Shown: piece by piece, positions 20,203 to 31,581 of the stretch
How the letters are laid out: each line of letters opens with the position of its first letter
Numbering within the stretch: the stretch's first letter is position 1
Origin: Doryteuthis pealeii
Taxonomy: Eukaryota > Mollusca > Cephalopoda > Myopsida > Loliginidae
NCBI GenBank assembly: GCA_023376005.1
Contig: CM042141.1
Coordinates: forward strand, 90,719,831-90,783,830
Length of the DNA: 64,000 nt
Reading direction: 5' to 3'
Position numbers and translations under genes: made by a program
The notes under the pieces: model-generated
The model's database searches: none
What the model saw: only the letters and a program-made list of their open reading frames with translations
Told to the model about the DNA's origin: nothing

Positions 20203-20439
20203 GGGTGAAGCTGAAGGAAAATGAAAAGATGAATAAATATCTAGATCTTGCCAGAGAATTGAAAAAGCTGTGGAATATAAGAGTGAAAGTGATACCAATT
20301 GAGCATCCAGACTACTGCATTACTGCAATCTGCTAGAATACTCAGAAGAGTCCTAGAGACCTGAGGAGACTTGTTGTCACTCAGACTCCAGTGAAAAACC
20401 ATCAGTTAACGCTGATGTGAAAAACTCAAAAGGAATGAA

Positions 20440-20470
<31 letters not shown>

Positions 20471-20471
20471 T
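20143..20471 (+). mobile_element. Dong/R4-like LINE fragment 9 flanked by (TAA)n on both sides
   Basis: TAA repeats (20143-20201) run into the KLKENEKMNKYLDLARELKK region of the same LINE. An internal deletion after the VIPI start follows, then the common 3' terminus and a second TAA run (20439-20471). The copy lies 12 kb from the main cluster and has the same borders, supporting a preference for TAA targets. Confidence 0.75.
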
Positions 20472-20639
20472 TTTAAATTCTATTTTGACTAATATAATCA
20501 ATTTTTTGCTTCTCTTGTAAGGAATATATTGATAATCTTGACTTAATTTTCATGCCTTTTGTTGTGGCTTAATTATCTCAGTATATAATCAAAATTGTAT
20601 GCTAGATTTTTGCTAATATCTTTTTTATTAAGTGTAGTA

Positions 20640-20990
20640 GTAGTGGTGGTATTGATGGACCATATCGTGGATGGTGAGGCGCTTTGTGGTTGGGGGCCTG
20701 GCCATGTGTGAGGAGCATGTATCATACATCAAATGAAGCTGGTCCTCTGTAGATCACATCCCTACTTCTCCACATAGTCATCGTTTCTCTAAATAGCAAT
20801 GTTCCACCTTCAAATGAGTATACCTGCCCCATAAAATTTTGTTGACTGTGCTTTGAGCCACTTCTTCACTACAGATTTCACTTCCTCATCAATGGAATAA
20901 TATTTGCCTCTCTTCAGCCCCATGAAAGAGGGTTTGAGAGGCAAACATTATTCAAGTGACGAGGAAGTGAAATATGTTAATAAATATTTA
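20640..20990 (+). mobile_element. Mariner-like fragment with internal inverted repeat
   Basis: GAGCATGTATCATACATCAA and the following roughly 110 bp match the mariner-like segment at 60835-60945. The 3' part contains TTTCACTTCCTCATC...TTTGCCTCTC (20877-20912), mirrored at 20935-20972. No transposase frame survives. Confidence 0.4.
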
Positions 20991-21518
20991 TGTTTAACAA
21001 GCCACAACATTGACAATACATTCCATTTACTGATGAAATTAAATTTATATTTCTCATTTAAATTCGAGGTGAATATTTTTTGATTTTTGGGAGCATTTGT
21101 TGTTCAACTTATAAGTGTTATGTTTTCTGTATTAAATTACTTTAGTAAATATTTTGTAACGGTCGAAGGGAAATAACTAAGAATTGTGAGTTATTTCCCC
21201 TTGTTTACAGACGCCTCAAAAAAATAAAAATCTAATCAGTCAAATTCTTCTTTTTTTTTTTAACCGTCGATGCTAAGCGTCGCGTCTTAAAAAAGAACGC
21301 AGAGACAGAGGAAGAAAATCTTTGAAGGAAACAAGCACGGAAAACACGCAGAGAGAAAAAAATCTTTGAAGTGGACAGCACAAAAAAAAAAAAAAAAAAA
21401 TGCAGATGGAAGATACACCAGCGTCTAATCAGTGAATCGGTCCGATACTTTTCCTATCACTATCATCTTCTTTTACCTTCGATTGCCGGTGGGTCATCGT
21501 AAAAAAAAACAAAGCATT

Positions 21519-21520
<2 letters not shown>
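20990..21520. other. AT-rich sequence, no gene recognised
   Basis: A small inverted pair (GGGAAATAACTAAG...GTTATTTCCC) lies at 21169-21200. Nothing else could be assigned. Confidence 0.4.

Positions 21521-21590
<70 letters not shown>
21521..21590. repeat. (TC)n microsatellite
   Basis: About 70 bp of TC repeats, the longest such run in the window. Confidence 0.95.
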
Positions 21591-21596
<6 letters not shown>

Positions 21597-22165
21597 ATGC
21601 TTCTTCCATTGGGCATGTTATCGCAACAAATAAAATATTTATTGACAGGAAAAGAAAAGGATGTAACGTCACAGACGGTTTGCCTGGTCGACGACGATCT
21701 TACAACACAAGCGAATTTATATTTTGATAACGTGGGGTATGATTCGGCATCTCCAGATACTTTTTCTGTGGTTGGCAAGTTGATGAACAACATTGGAATG
21801 CTACTCACAAGATCTGCCTCTGTGGCTTGAGAACGACCTCAGAATTTGTGACGGTTTGCCTGGTTGACGAGGTTCTTACAAGACGGGTGAATTTTTTTTA
21901 TTTTAATCATCAGATTATTGTACTGTGATCAACTGCATCTTCAACTTTTGTGAATGATAAAAGTTTTCGGCTACTTCCACGACGAAAGGAATTAATCAAA
22001 CTTTTCTTGCTCCAAAAATGGGGTAATTGTAAAAAAAATATCCTAAGTCAAAGTACTGTAAATATAAATGAAAACATTTAAAAAAAAAAAAAAACGCTGT
22101 TTGTTAAAAATATCAAACACGACGCGTTGACATTATTATAAATTGATTGAACGAGATGAACGTCC
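21591..22165. other. Sequence with a short duplicated motif, no gene recognised
   Basis: GACGGTTTGCCTGGTCGACG at 21673 recurs with small changes at 21850 (GACGGTTTGCCTGGTTGACG), followed in both cases by a TCTTACAA-like stretch, so a segment of about 180 bp appears duplicated. A plus-strand frame ending at 21830 covers the first copy, but no family is recognisable. Confidence 0.35.
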
Positions 22166-22170
22166 TATCG

Positions 22171-22320
22171 TGGTGTAATGGTTAGCAAGTTAATCCAGCA
22201 GATCCTTACTACTGAAAAGTGAGTTCAATTCTCGTTGGATGTCCTATACTTGCAACTTTGTGTCACATCGGACCCGTGGCAAATCGATTGACTAAATACC
22301 TATATCGATTGAATGAGACC
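22171..22320 (+). mobile_element. SINE-E copy, tRNA-derived
   Basis: TCGTGGTGTAATGGTTAGCA and GAGTTCAATTCTC form A- and B-box regions. The body CTTGCAACTTTGTGTCACAT is shared with 17170-17200 and 60946-60965. Confidence 0.65.
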
Positions 22321-23216
22321 TCGTTTCCTGTCTTCATTGCTTAACTTTTCGGTCTCTGTCACATTCGGCAACTTCCCAGAATTGTCAGCATGAATAATTT
22401 ATTTGGTCCATAATTAAAAGAAAAAATAAATTAACAGAAGAGAAAAAAACGGACAATTGCTAAAATATAAACGATTTTTATTCAGATGTTTTTTTTTAAT
22501 CGCACGAATAATTATTCATTGCCAGTGTTGCCCCTGCCGTTTTCCCGTTGAGAGTAATCCGTCTTCACTGAATCCCAAATTTGTAAAACCTCATTTTAAA
22601 CACACGAACGCTTCCTTCAAACAGTATCAGCGTTGAACTTGAACACTTCAGTTAAAATTTCAATTTAGAACGCTTGAGGTATTCTAAAGAAAGTAATTGT
22701 TTCTATTACTTATTGAAGAAAGCAGGATGTGCTTCCGGTTCCGGTTTCTTCATCTTCATATTGGTCCTTCACCGGTTCTTGTTGAATAACTTCTCAATTT
22801 CAAATGGGAAAAAAAGAGTTTCCAATCAAACGTTTCATGGACAGGTGGAATGGACATCAAACCAATTTTTTTAAAATATGAATATATGTGTAGCAGATTA
22901 TATCATATATCAGCAGATTCAATCGTGTCAGAGTGACGGTTTGTCAAAAAGGTTGAGGATCCATAAGTTCTTGTTCATGTTTGTGCTGCTTTGGCTTTCG
23001 GTCTTTATTCAAAGGATTTTTCATTTAGATGGTAAGAATTTCTTCTTTTTTTAACATCGTTAACAGGTGGAAAGGATATTAAACTATTTCCCTTTACAGG
23101 TGATGAATATGTGTGGAACTATATATATCATATCTCTGCAGATCCCGTCCTCAATGTCACGGTTACAGATTATCGGAAATGTTGATCCATACGATCACTA
23201 ATGCTAGAAATATCAC

Positions 23217-23516
23217 TTAGAACCTCAATGCACTGATGCACTCGTCATTCTTACTTTTAGAATCTCTTTCACTCACTCTTGTGTGTGGTGTAATTATTTC
23301 TTCTGACTCAGGGAAATAATTTGGCACAGATGGTATTTCTTTACGTTCTCTGGGAATATTATCCCTACCACTCATGTTACCTTCATTCACTCCCTCATTC
23401 ATGTCTTTATTTATAATCTCAAACTCACTTTCACTATCACCTAATGTGCTAGATAGATCACTAAGTGTTTGTGTGATGTTTTCCTTGAAATTTGATTCTC
23501 TCATCGAAAGCCTCAT
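23217..23516 (-). pseudogene. Ser/Glu-rich module a (99 residues, open)
   Basis: The minus-strand frame contains TLSDLSSTLGDSESEFEIIN, then IPRERKEIPSVPNYFPESEE and TRVSERDSKSKNDECIS, and then goes out of frame. Its nucleotide sequence is nearly identical to 24966-25265, pointing to recent duplication. Charged, Ser-rich, no signal peptide or membrane segment. Function unknown. Confidence 0.4.
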
Positions 23517-23780
23517 CCAAAACCGGAGGCGAATGGGCGCTTAGAATCTCATACACACTGATGCACTCGTCATTCTTACTCTTATTCTTCTCTATTTCTT
23601 TAGGTGTAATTATATCTTCGGTGTCTGGATATAACCTGGCAAACATAGTATTTGTTCGTTTAAGGATGTTTCTTTCGGTTGACTGGAAATATTATCTAGT
23701 CACGAAAGAATCATCAATGAGACTCTGACTCAAAGTCTCATTCATTACATTTACCCAAGCATTATTATCCACAAAATCAC
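23461..23780 (-). pseudogene. Ser/Glu-rich module b, frameshifted
   Basis: The minus strand gives YPDTEDIITPKEIEK...SKNDECISVYEILS and DEAFDERIKF before a frame change into module a. Upstream of 23700 the same module continues in another frame (ETLSQSLIDDSFV). Module 25300-25620 is the near-identical partner. Confidence 0.35.
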
Positions 23781-24117
23781 TAATGCTAGAAATCTCACTT
23801 AAACCCTATCACACACTCAAGTACTCCTCATTCACGCTCTTATTCACACTCTCACTCACACTTTCATGTTGTTTACACATTTCTTCGGTCGGAACGATTA
23901 CGTCTAATTTGCCAGACTTACGTATAAAATGTGGCAGAGTAGTAAATATCTTTTTCCAGGACTGAGGTTACTTTGTTAGACCTCTCTCACTCACACTTAT
24001 ATCTCGTCTACACATTTCTTTTGTCTAGACGTTTACATCCAATAATATCAACCCCACTTGATATTCTCGACAGTCTCGTGGAAACCTAGTGGCGCACGGG
24101 CTACAACTATTACTTTG

Positions 24118-24546
24118 TCAGACCCACGCGCTTAGAACTTCACAAACACTGATGCACTTCTCATGCTTATTCTTATTATCTCTCTCACTCACCCTTGCAT
24201 ATGCTGCCCATGATTCTTCGGACTCAGGGATATAACCAGATAGACATGGTATTTCCTTAGGTTGGCTGGAAATATTATCCCCACCACTCATTTTGACACG
24301 TTCATTCGTGTCCTCTTCGATTATCTCACTCATACTATTGTGAACAATATCACTAATACTATAACTATCACTTAATGTACTAGTAAGGCCACTAGAAATT
24401 TCATTGAGACTTTCACTGTCAATAGTATTCTCAATGATAGTCTCATCAAAAGCCTCATCCAAAGCATACTTTGCCAGACCCACGGTGACACTATTGATGA
24501 TCCATTTCCTTTTAAATATGAATATATGTCTGGGTCCATATATCAT
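24118..24546 (-). pseudogene. Ser/Glu-rich module d (142-residue frame)
   Basis: This frame shows the module in uninterrupted order: DEAFDETI, NEISSGLTSTLSDSYSISDI, SGGDNISSQPKEIPCLSGYI, PESEES, ARVSERDNKNKHEKCISVCE. It shows where the other modules have shifted frame. The first roughly 20 residues derive from the repeated non-coding-like flank, so the real start is unclear. No known domain recognised. Confidence 0.4.
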
Positions 24547-24767
24547 ATGCCAGCAGATCCAGTCCTCGGTGTCAGGGTGACAGTTTGTCAGAAATGTTGA
24601 TATTGAGTAGGTACCTATTCAAGACAGATATCAAACCATTTCCTTTAATATATGAATATGTGTCTGATTTCATATATCATATCTCTACAGATCCAGTCTT
24701 CAATGTCAGGGTTATAGATTGTCAGAAATTTTGATGATCCATAAGTTCCTGTTAATGTTTGTGACTT

Positions 24768-25265
24768 TCAGTCATTATTCAAATGTTTATTTTTACTCAT
24801 GTGCTCCTTATTCATACTGTTAGTCACGCTCTCACTCACACTTGCATGTTGTGTACGTTTATCTAACACGAGAGAATTTTCACTGAGGCTATCACTAAAT
24901 GAGTCATTCACCACATTCACCCTAGCACTATAATCCACTAGGTCACTAATGCTAGAAATATCGCTTAGAACCTCACACGCACTGATGCACTCGTCATTCT
25001 TACTTTTAGGATCTCTTTCACTCACTCTTGTGTGTGGTGTAATTATTTCTTCTGACTCAGGGAAATAATTTGGCACAGATGGTATTTCTTTACGTTCTCT
25101 GGGAATATTATCCCTACCACTCATGTTACCTTCATTCACTCCCTCATTCATGTCTTTATTTATAATCTCAAACTCACTTTCACTATCACCTAATGTGCTA
25201 GATAGATCACTAAGTGTTTGTGTGATGTTTTCCTTGAAATTTGATTCTCTCATCGAAAGCCTCAT
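24768..25265 (-). pseudogene. Ser/Glu-rich module e (165-residue frame)
   Basis: The longest open frame of the array. It repeats module a and continues into DPKSKNDECISACEVLSDIS, SISDLVDYSARVNVVNDSF and SVSESVTNSMNKEHM before a stop at 24768. The first codons (MRLSMRES) are the DEAFDE region of module d read one base out of frame, so the start is not original. Confidence 0.4.
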
Positions 25266-25443
25266 CCAAAACCGGAGGCAAATGGGCGCTTAGAATCTCA
25301 TACACACTGATGCACTCGTCATTCTTACTCTTATTTCCTTCTCTATTTCTTTAGGTGTAATTATATCTTCGGTGTCTGGGATATAACCTGGCAAACATGG
25401 TATTTGTTCGTTTAAGGATGTTTCCTTCGGTTGACTGGAAATA

Positions 25444-25644
25444 TTATCTAGTCACGAAAGAATCATCAATGAGACTCTGACTCAAAGTCTCATTCATTAC
25501 ATTTACCCAAGCATTATTATCCACAAAATCACTAATGCTAGAAATATTGCTTAGAATCTCATACACATTCATGCACTCCTCATTCTTACTTTTGTTCCTG
25601 TTCATATTTGTGACTTGATTTTTTTTACTTGTGTACATTCTCAT
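25444..25644 (-). pseudogene. Ser/Glu-rich module f (66-residue frame)
   Basis: The frame gives NKSKNEECMNVYEILSNISS, ISDFVDNNAWVNVMNETLSQ and SLIDDSFV. The next module, NISSQPKE, is one frame away at about 25437. Clearly homologous to the end of module e. Confidence 0.4.
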
Positions 25645-26158
25645 TCACACTTACATTTGATGTACATGTTTCTTTGGTCGGAATGTTTACGTCCAATCTG
25701 TCGGATTTAAGTGGCATGGAATGAGTTAACTCCTTCCATCATGATTTTTTCTTTGGTAGACTAGGGATCTCTTTATCCTAACTCACTTTCACATTTTCAT
25801 TCGTGCCCTTATTCACGCCCTCACATCTGGTCTACACATTTCTTTGGTAGGGGCAAACCTGGCAGAGAATGAATTTGCTTGTTTAATGGAGGATTGTTCC
25901 TTAGGTTCGACCCATAAGTGTCATTTTTATCTGATATTGATATTAAGTAGGTACCTATTCAAGAGAGATATCAAACCATTTCCTTTTAAGTATGAATATA
26001 TGTGTGGATCCATATATCATATCTCTGCAGATCCCGTCCTCAGTGTCAGAGTGACACTTCCTCAAAGTGGTTGATGATCCATAAATGCCTGTTCATGTTT
26101 GTAACTTTGGCTTTCGGTTTTTATTTAAAGGATATTTTATTCAGATGGTAAAAATTTC

Positions 26159-26189
<31 letters not shown>

Positions 26190-26559
26190 TATGTTTGATT
26201 ATTCATCACCAGTGTGGGCCTTGCAGTGTTCTCGTTTAGAGTAATCCATCTTGACTCAATCCCAAATTGATATAGCCTCGTTTTCAATCGAACACCCAAA
26301 CGGTATGAACGTTAAACATGCACACTCAAAGCCTCACATTAAAATGCTTGACGTATTCTAATGAAAGCAATTGCTTTTATTCCTTATTGCATAGAGAACG
26401 ATTTGCTTCTTACTGGTTACGTTTTTTTCGTCTTTGTCCTTCACCGGTTTTTATTGAATAACATCTTTAATTATTCTAATGAAAGCAATTGCTTCTATTC
26501 CTTGCTGCAGAACGCTGGATTTGCTTCCAGCTCTCTGAATTTTTAGATAAGGCTTGATA

Positions 26560-26960
26560 ATTTGGGTTATTTAGAGTTTTCAGACTGTTGTTTGGACCGG
26601 TGCACACTGTACATTTCACGTTGTTGAAACTTTTTTTTTTTTTTAAGACTGGCGAATCTATAATTGCTACACACAGAGCATTTCATGCTTATAACATGTT
26701 ACGCTGGAATGATGTCGTTCCTGATATAATTTTCAACCCATAGCAGTACTGATGTTCTATCCAGAACAGCATCATTTAGAAAATAAACAATAAAAAAATA
26801 AGAAAAATAGCACTTTATTTTATAAAACCATAATAAAACAGAATGTAATAAATTATATGCTGTAATATGTTTTAATGTTTATTTCTTATTAATGATAACA
26901 ATGGTGTAATAAATTTGGAAACATATGTTTTTTTGTGAATTTTTTACCACACTTCAAATT
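26560..26960. other. AT-rich sequence, no gene recognised
   Basis: Nothing beyond poly-T tracts and ordinary AT-rich DNA was seen. Confidence 0.4.
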
Positions 26961-26965
26961 TCAGC

Positions 26966-27474
26966 TTAAAACACTAGGTACCACCAATTTTCCCTGTGAA
27001 ATTTACCCCACCACCACCACCACCATATTTAACACAATGAAACTTGCATAAAGGTTAATATTATCTTGAAAACTTTTTGTCCATTCGAAAGAAGAAACAT
27101 TAAAAAAAAGCTCCCGATGCTTTTTTTCAAAAAAAAATTCAGCTTACGGAAATAATGAAAATTATGAACAAAAACAATGTTTACATTTTCGCACTGTTAA
27201 ATCAATTGAAATTTAACAAGTTACGACTAGAGGCTTTTAAAAAAAATTCTATGAAAAATCAATTAATGGTCCGATTTTCACTAAAATTTCCATAATCATT
27301 TACCTTTTGATGAAAATATGTTTGAAATATTTTTTCCTAAAATATATTAGGGGAAATATTTTTTTACAAGATCTACCCCTACCTTTTTAAAAAATAACGC
27401 TAAAAAAATATTTACGTTTCTTCCTTCAAAATGGTCTAAACTGATAACGTGACATATTTTGGTGGTACCTATAA
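26966..27474. mobile_element. GGTACCACC-terminal element, copy 2
   Basis: The element runs from TAGGTACCACCAATTTTCCC to ATTTTGGTGGTACCTA. The internal blocks follow the same order as 9744-10557 (GAAAGAAGAAACATTAA, TCAATTAATGGTCCGA, CCTAAAATATATTAGGGGAA), but the copy is about 300 bp shorter. The TA at each end fits a TA target duplication. Confidence 0.7.
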
Positions 27475-27554
27475 AACACAAAGTAAAGAATCAACCGACT
27501 GACAGCTCGTTACTCAGAAAATTTGTAAGTTGTGGCACACGCAAGTCAAACTAC

Positions 27555-27559
<5 letters not shown>

Positions 27560-27596
<37 letters not shown>

Positions 27597-27617
27597 TTGT
27601 GTGTGTGTGTGTGTGTA
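27560..27617. repeat. Compound (TA)n(TG)n microsatellite
   Basis: TA at 27560-27595, then TG to 27617. Confidence 0.9.
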
Positions 27618-27796
27618 GTGTTGTTATGGGTCAAACGGGAGAAAATTAAATATTCTATGAAAAGAAGGTTCCATAAAATGGATTATGTTTTTTTTTTTTT
27701 TAATTTTTATTATTATTCTACATCAGCGACACGTGTTTCAGATCTTCTAATATCTTCTTCAGGCATTGTTTAATCACATTCTGTGTCCGAATATAA

Positions 27797-27800
<4 letters not shown>

Positions 27801-27840
<40 letters not shown>

Positions 27841-27845
27841 GTATA
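27801..27845. repeat. (TA)n microsatellite
   Basis: TA run ending in TACGTATACGTA. Confidence 0.9.
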
Positions 27846-27849
27846 CGTA

Positions 27850-29500
27850 TTCCCCCCCCCTTCTAGTCTGGTGTAAGACGCAGAGATAGTTAATTTGTAA
27901 CATCTTTGCGTTTGTAGGTGTATTTATTTTAGTTTTTTGGAGTCATTAGTTTTTAGGTGGCTAAATAAGTATTTATCATTGCGCCTACATTTGGATATGA
28001 GTTCTGATCGTTTGTTGAGTAGGGGTTTTTTTTTGTTGCTGTGGAAAGATTATCATTGCTAATTTTTCTTCTAGGCAAAATGTCTTTTTAAGTTATTATA
28101 TGCTACTCTAACTTAGATATACATGCTCTATCAATGATATTGAGCACTATTTACTTGTTAATATAACATACTGTGTAATTAAATATATATATATATATAT
28201 ATATATATGCGTGAAAGAAGAAATTGTTTTAAAAATGTTTTTCTTAAATCAAGAATGTGTTCAAATACTGGCCAGTAGAGCAAGATAAAACCAAGAATAA
28301 ATTGGTAACTTGCTACTTCGTGTTGGCTTTATTATTAAAAGTTTTATGTATTTGAAAAAAAAAAAAAGCATGCGTGTTTGATCTGTCAATTGTATTTTCC
28401 AAATCTCTGGAACTTTTAATAATGAAGCAGACAAGGGGAGGGGGAGATCATTTATTTTAGGATGAACAGCGAGGCATATTCCTAGTCATAGACAATTATA
28501 CTATTTAAGGGAGATAAATGCATATACATAACATAGAAAAGTAGTATATTTCTGCATGTGAATAAGTGAAAATCTATGGTTGTCCATACAGTAAAATTAT
28601 ACAGCATAATTTTAGTCTGAGTCCTAAAGGGTGTGAACTTTTTTCAATATGTTTGGTGATCCGTAAACAAAAATACAATCGGTAGTAATAATTTTTAATA
28701 TATAAAGAATATCAGAAAATATGTTGCACAAAATTGCGCATTTTTAAACTTACATTTTTAGAGAGATTAAATAAAGTTTTAGCTATGGGGAAATATTGAC
28801 TTCAATATGCCACCTTCCAGACGTTTAAAAATCACTAATAATTTTTTAAATTAATAGAAATAAGCCAATTGAATCAAAGAAAATTATTTTTTTGCATTAA
28901 TTCAAACGAGAATATTGTCTTTAAAACTACGAAGAAGAAAAACACGCTACAAAAATCATTTTTTGAGTTTTAATAATTTTTTAAAATATTGAATTTTTAT
29001 CTTTTATATGTTCTTCATGATTTGATCTTTCTAGAAATATAAAAATTAGGGACTGGAATTTTTTTTCTTCAAATGGCCAAAGGTTAATAAAACCCCCACT
29101 ATATTTTAAATTAATTAAAAAAAAAAAAAAAACTTTTTTAAGAAGCTATTCATTATAAGATTAAGTCAATAATGAATAAAATGGTGAAAATTTCATTAAA
29201 ATTGGACAATTCCCGGATTTTTGGTAAATGTTTTAAAATTTTAAAAATTAATTTTTTTTAATTATTTCCCCTGACGAAAAGTGCCCATGGCTACATACTC
29301 CTCTTTTGAATGGGTGTCTTTGATCGAAGAATTGACTCAATTAAGATTCGTCTGAGTCTACCTTGAAATAAGAAACAGTAATCTCTGCACAATATGATTG
29401 GTCCTCCTCATTTGCCAATAGTGATTATTCAGTAACTGTAAAAAACAAGTTTAATACTCTTCAGGAAATATCTAAAAGACATGAATCTGCGAGACTAGCT
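27850..29500. other. AT-rich sequence, no gene recognised
   Basis: A TA run at 28183-28208 is the only ordered feature. No SINE, LINE or exon could be supported. Confidence 0.45.
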
Positions 29501-29504
29501 TACT

Positions 29505-29610
29505 GACCATTACATCACGATGGGGCGTCCTTATTTTTCTCAAGGGTATAGGTGCTATGTGAAATGCAAGCAGCCTTGTTTAAAATTTGAACTCTTCCTA
29601 TGATGATAAA
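29505..29610 (-). mobile_element. SINE-A fragment, rearranged
   Basis: ACCATTACATCACG, GCTATGTGAAATGCAAGCAG and AATTTGAACTCTTCCTATGA are SINE-A blocks, but their order differs from the intact copies, so the copy is rearranged. Confidence 0.5.
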
Positions 29611-29884
29611 TTTTATGCTACAAAGTTGTTTAATAATTACAGTCGTTTACAAAAAGTTTACATTTTTAGCTATTTTTTCAGCCATGAGTGCGACACAGGT
29701 GTTATGGATTAAGGGTTCTAAACGTTTAAAAAAAAAAAAAAAAAAAAAGAATATTCTATCACATACCACTGATTTATTTTACGATGCTTGAAGTTAAAAA
29801 CTACTGAAAATGCTTCCCCTTGATTATAAATATCTTTCGTTACGAGGTTCTCTCCCTTAGATTTAAACAGTCGCATTTCTGTTA

Positions 29885-30112
29885 GATTAATTGGACTATA
29901 TGACCATTAGGCACCACTTTTGCGTTCTCGTTTCATAAGGACATTTTTTTTTCATTTACACCACCAAAATCCAGTTTTTTGTTAACAGATTTTTATTGTT
30001 TTTTTTTTTAATTATAAACCTACAACCAGATTTTAGCGGTGTAAATGAAAAAAATGTCCTTATGAAACGAGATCGCAAAAGGGGTGCCTAAAGGTTATAT
30101 GGTCCGATTAAT
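29885..30112. mobile_element. Fold-back element of 228 bp
   Basis: Terminal ATTAATTGGACTATATGACC (29885) pairs with ATTAATCGGACCATATAACC on the opposite strand ending at 30112. The arms extend about 85 bp through TTTCATAAGGACAT and TTTCATTTACACC blocks. The interior is T-rich. No coding capacity. Confidence 0.75.
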
Positions 30113-31100
30113 TTACAGTTCAATAATATTGCTGTTTTTATTACTGTTTTGTTTTTTATGTTGTATATTCATTTCAAAATAGTGTTCCTTGATTTTTTAA
30201 CAGAAAATACAGAATTTCTCTTGATTTATCTCAATTTTTTTTTTTTTTAAGAGAGGAAGTAGACACAGATTTTTGTAATGACATTTTTCAAGAGTAATCT
30301 TTTTGACGACTGAGTTGTCATTACTTAGTAACAGGTATGTACAAAATGAAGACAAAAAAGTATGCAACTTTTTAAAAAATGATATTTTAAAATGTTAATA
30401 AAAAATGGAAAATTATTTTTTTTACTGTTTTCTTAAACGTCTAACATAAAAAAAACAAAAAACAATTCTAAATTTACGTGAAAGATTTGTTACACAAAAC
30501 ATACTTTTTGTTGTTTTTGTTTTAAATAGTTTTGCGACAGATTTAAATCATTTTGACACGAAAAATGTAAATGATGCTATTTTCTATGACAGGTCAGAAG
30601 AATAAGAATATTTTCTGAAGTCTAAAGCAAATAGGAATTATAAGCATTTACTCAATGCCTCAACATTAATTCTATGCCTACCAAATTTCCCCACGGCTGT
30701 ACCAAATTTTCTTGGTATTTTTTTTACCTGTATGATAGGATATTTCAAACTTCACTATCTATTCACCTCAGGACTCATTCTATTTAAATAAATCTGAGTC
30801 TTTCTGCTCAATTACAAGTGACACGTGTGAGTGCCGCTGCTAGTGAATAACAGTAGGATTGCATTGGAAGGAGATCCGCTGTGAGTGGCTTGAAGTAGGC
30901 AGAGTTATGTAACGTAGTCCCTACAAGAGCACTACGAAAACGTATACAACGATGCAGACTTTCAGTAACGGGACACAAGCTGGTTCGTTTATGTTCACCT
31001 TCTAGCAGCCGCGTTGAGTTCTTCCTTCTTCTGTGGGTAGGTCTATCGCTACTACCTTTCCGGGTGTGAAGATGGTCAGTGAATGCCTATAGCCACATGG
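30113..31100. other. AT-rich, then GC-richer sequence, no gene recognised
   Basis: 30820-31090 is clearly less AT-rich than its surroundings, but I find no splice-bounded frame, element end or RNA motif in it. Confidence 0.4.
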
Positions 31101-31103
31101 GCT

Positions 31104-31581
31104 GGGCTGACTTCTGATTTAAGTCGGAAAATTAAAACGGAAAGTTTTTTGGTGGTACCCAATGACAATTTAACTAGTCTATGAATTAACATTTTGGGTT
31201 ACGGTTTTAGGGGATTAAGATTGTTTTTAATTACGTATTGCTTAAAAAAATAAACAAAAAACCCAAATTACTATACATTTAATGTTGAAAAATATTTTTT
31301 TAAACTAAGTTTAATTGAAATTATACATTGCAATACTAACACAAACAACTGTTTCAATAATAGATTCAATAATTAATTTTAATGGTTGATTAAATGTATA
31401 GTAATTTGGGTTTTTGTTGTTTTGTTTTTTTTAAGCAATACGTAATTAAAAACAAACTTAATCCCTTAAAACCGTAACCCAATCCGCAAAATGTTAAATT
31501 CATAGACTAGTTAAACTGTCATTGGGTACCACCAAAAAAAACTTTGTTTAAAATTTTTCGACTTAAATCAGAAGTCAGCCC
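31104..31581. mobile_element. Fold-back element of about 478 bp
   Basis: GGGCTGACTTCTGATTTAAG at 31104 is mirrored at 31562-31581. Arms of roughly 180-200 bp pair through GGTGGTACCCAATGAC, TAACTAGTC and ACCCAAATTACTATAC blocks. The centre is an unpaired stretch of about 100 bp. GGTACC-type motifs in the arms recall the 9.7-kb family, but the ends differ. Confidence 0.75.

Larger units (their letters stand above)
22490..26560 (-). repeat. Array of duplicated Ser/Glu-rich coding modules with shared flanks
   Basis: Several segments recur in this 4-kb block. A terminal segment (about 22510-23060) has a diverged partner at 26195-26530. A roughly 90-bp segment containing TATGAATATnTGT and GCAGATCC occurs at about 22870, 23100, 24640, 24520 and 25985. 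Coding modules on the minus strand recur between them, with motifs DEAFDE, NISSQPKEIP, PESEE and RVSERDxKxKxxxCIS. The modules carry frameshifts and stops, so the locus looks like a decayed tandem-repeat gene or a row of duplicated exons. I know no family with these motifs. Confidence 0.6.

Noticed and set aside
21432..21830. 132-residue plus-strand frame containing a Leu/Ser repeat
   Set aside because: A third of it is the (TC)n microsatellite. The rest shows no family feature, and the matching motif at 21850 is not in an open frame.
22490..26560. CRISPR-like or satellite array
   Set aside because: Repeat units are long, diverged and of unequal size with protein-level motif conservation; there is no regular repeat-spacer pattern.
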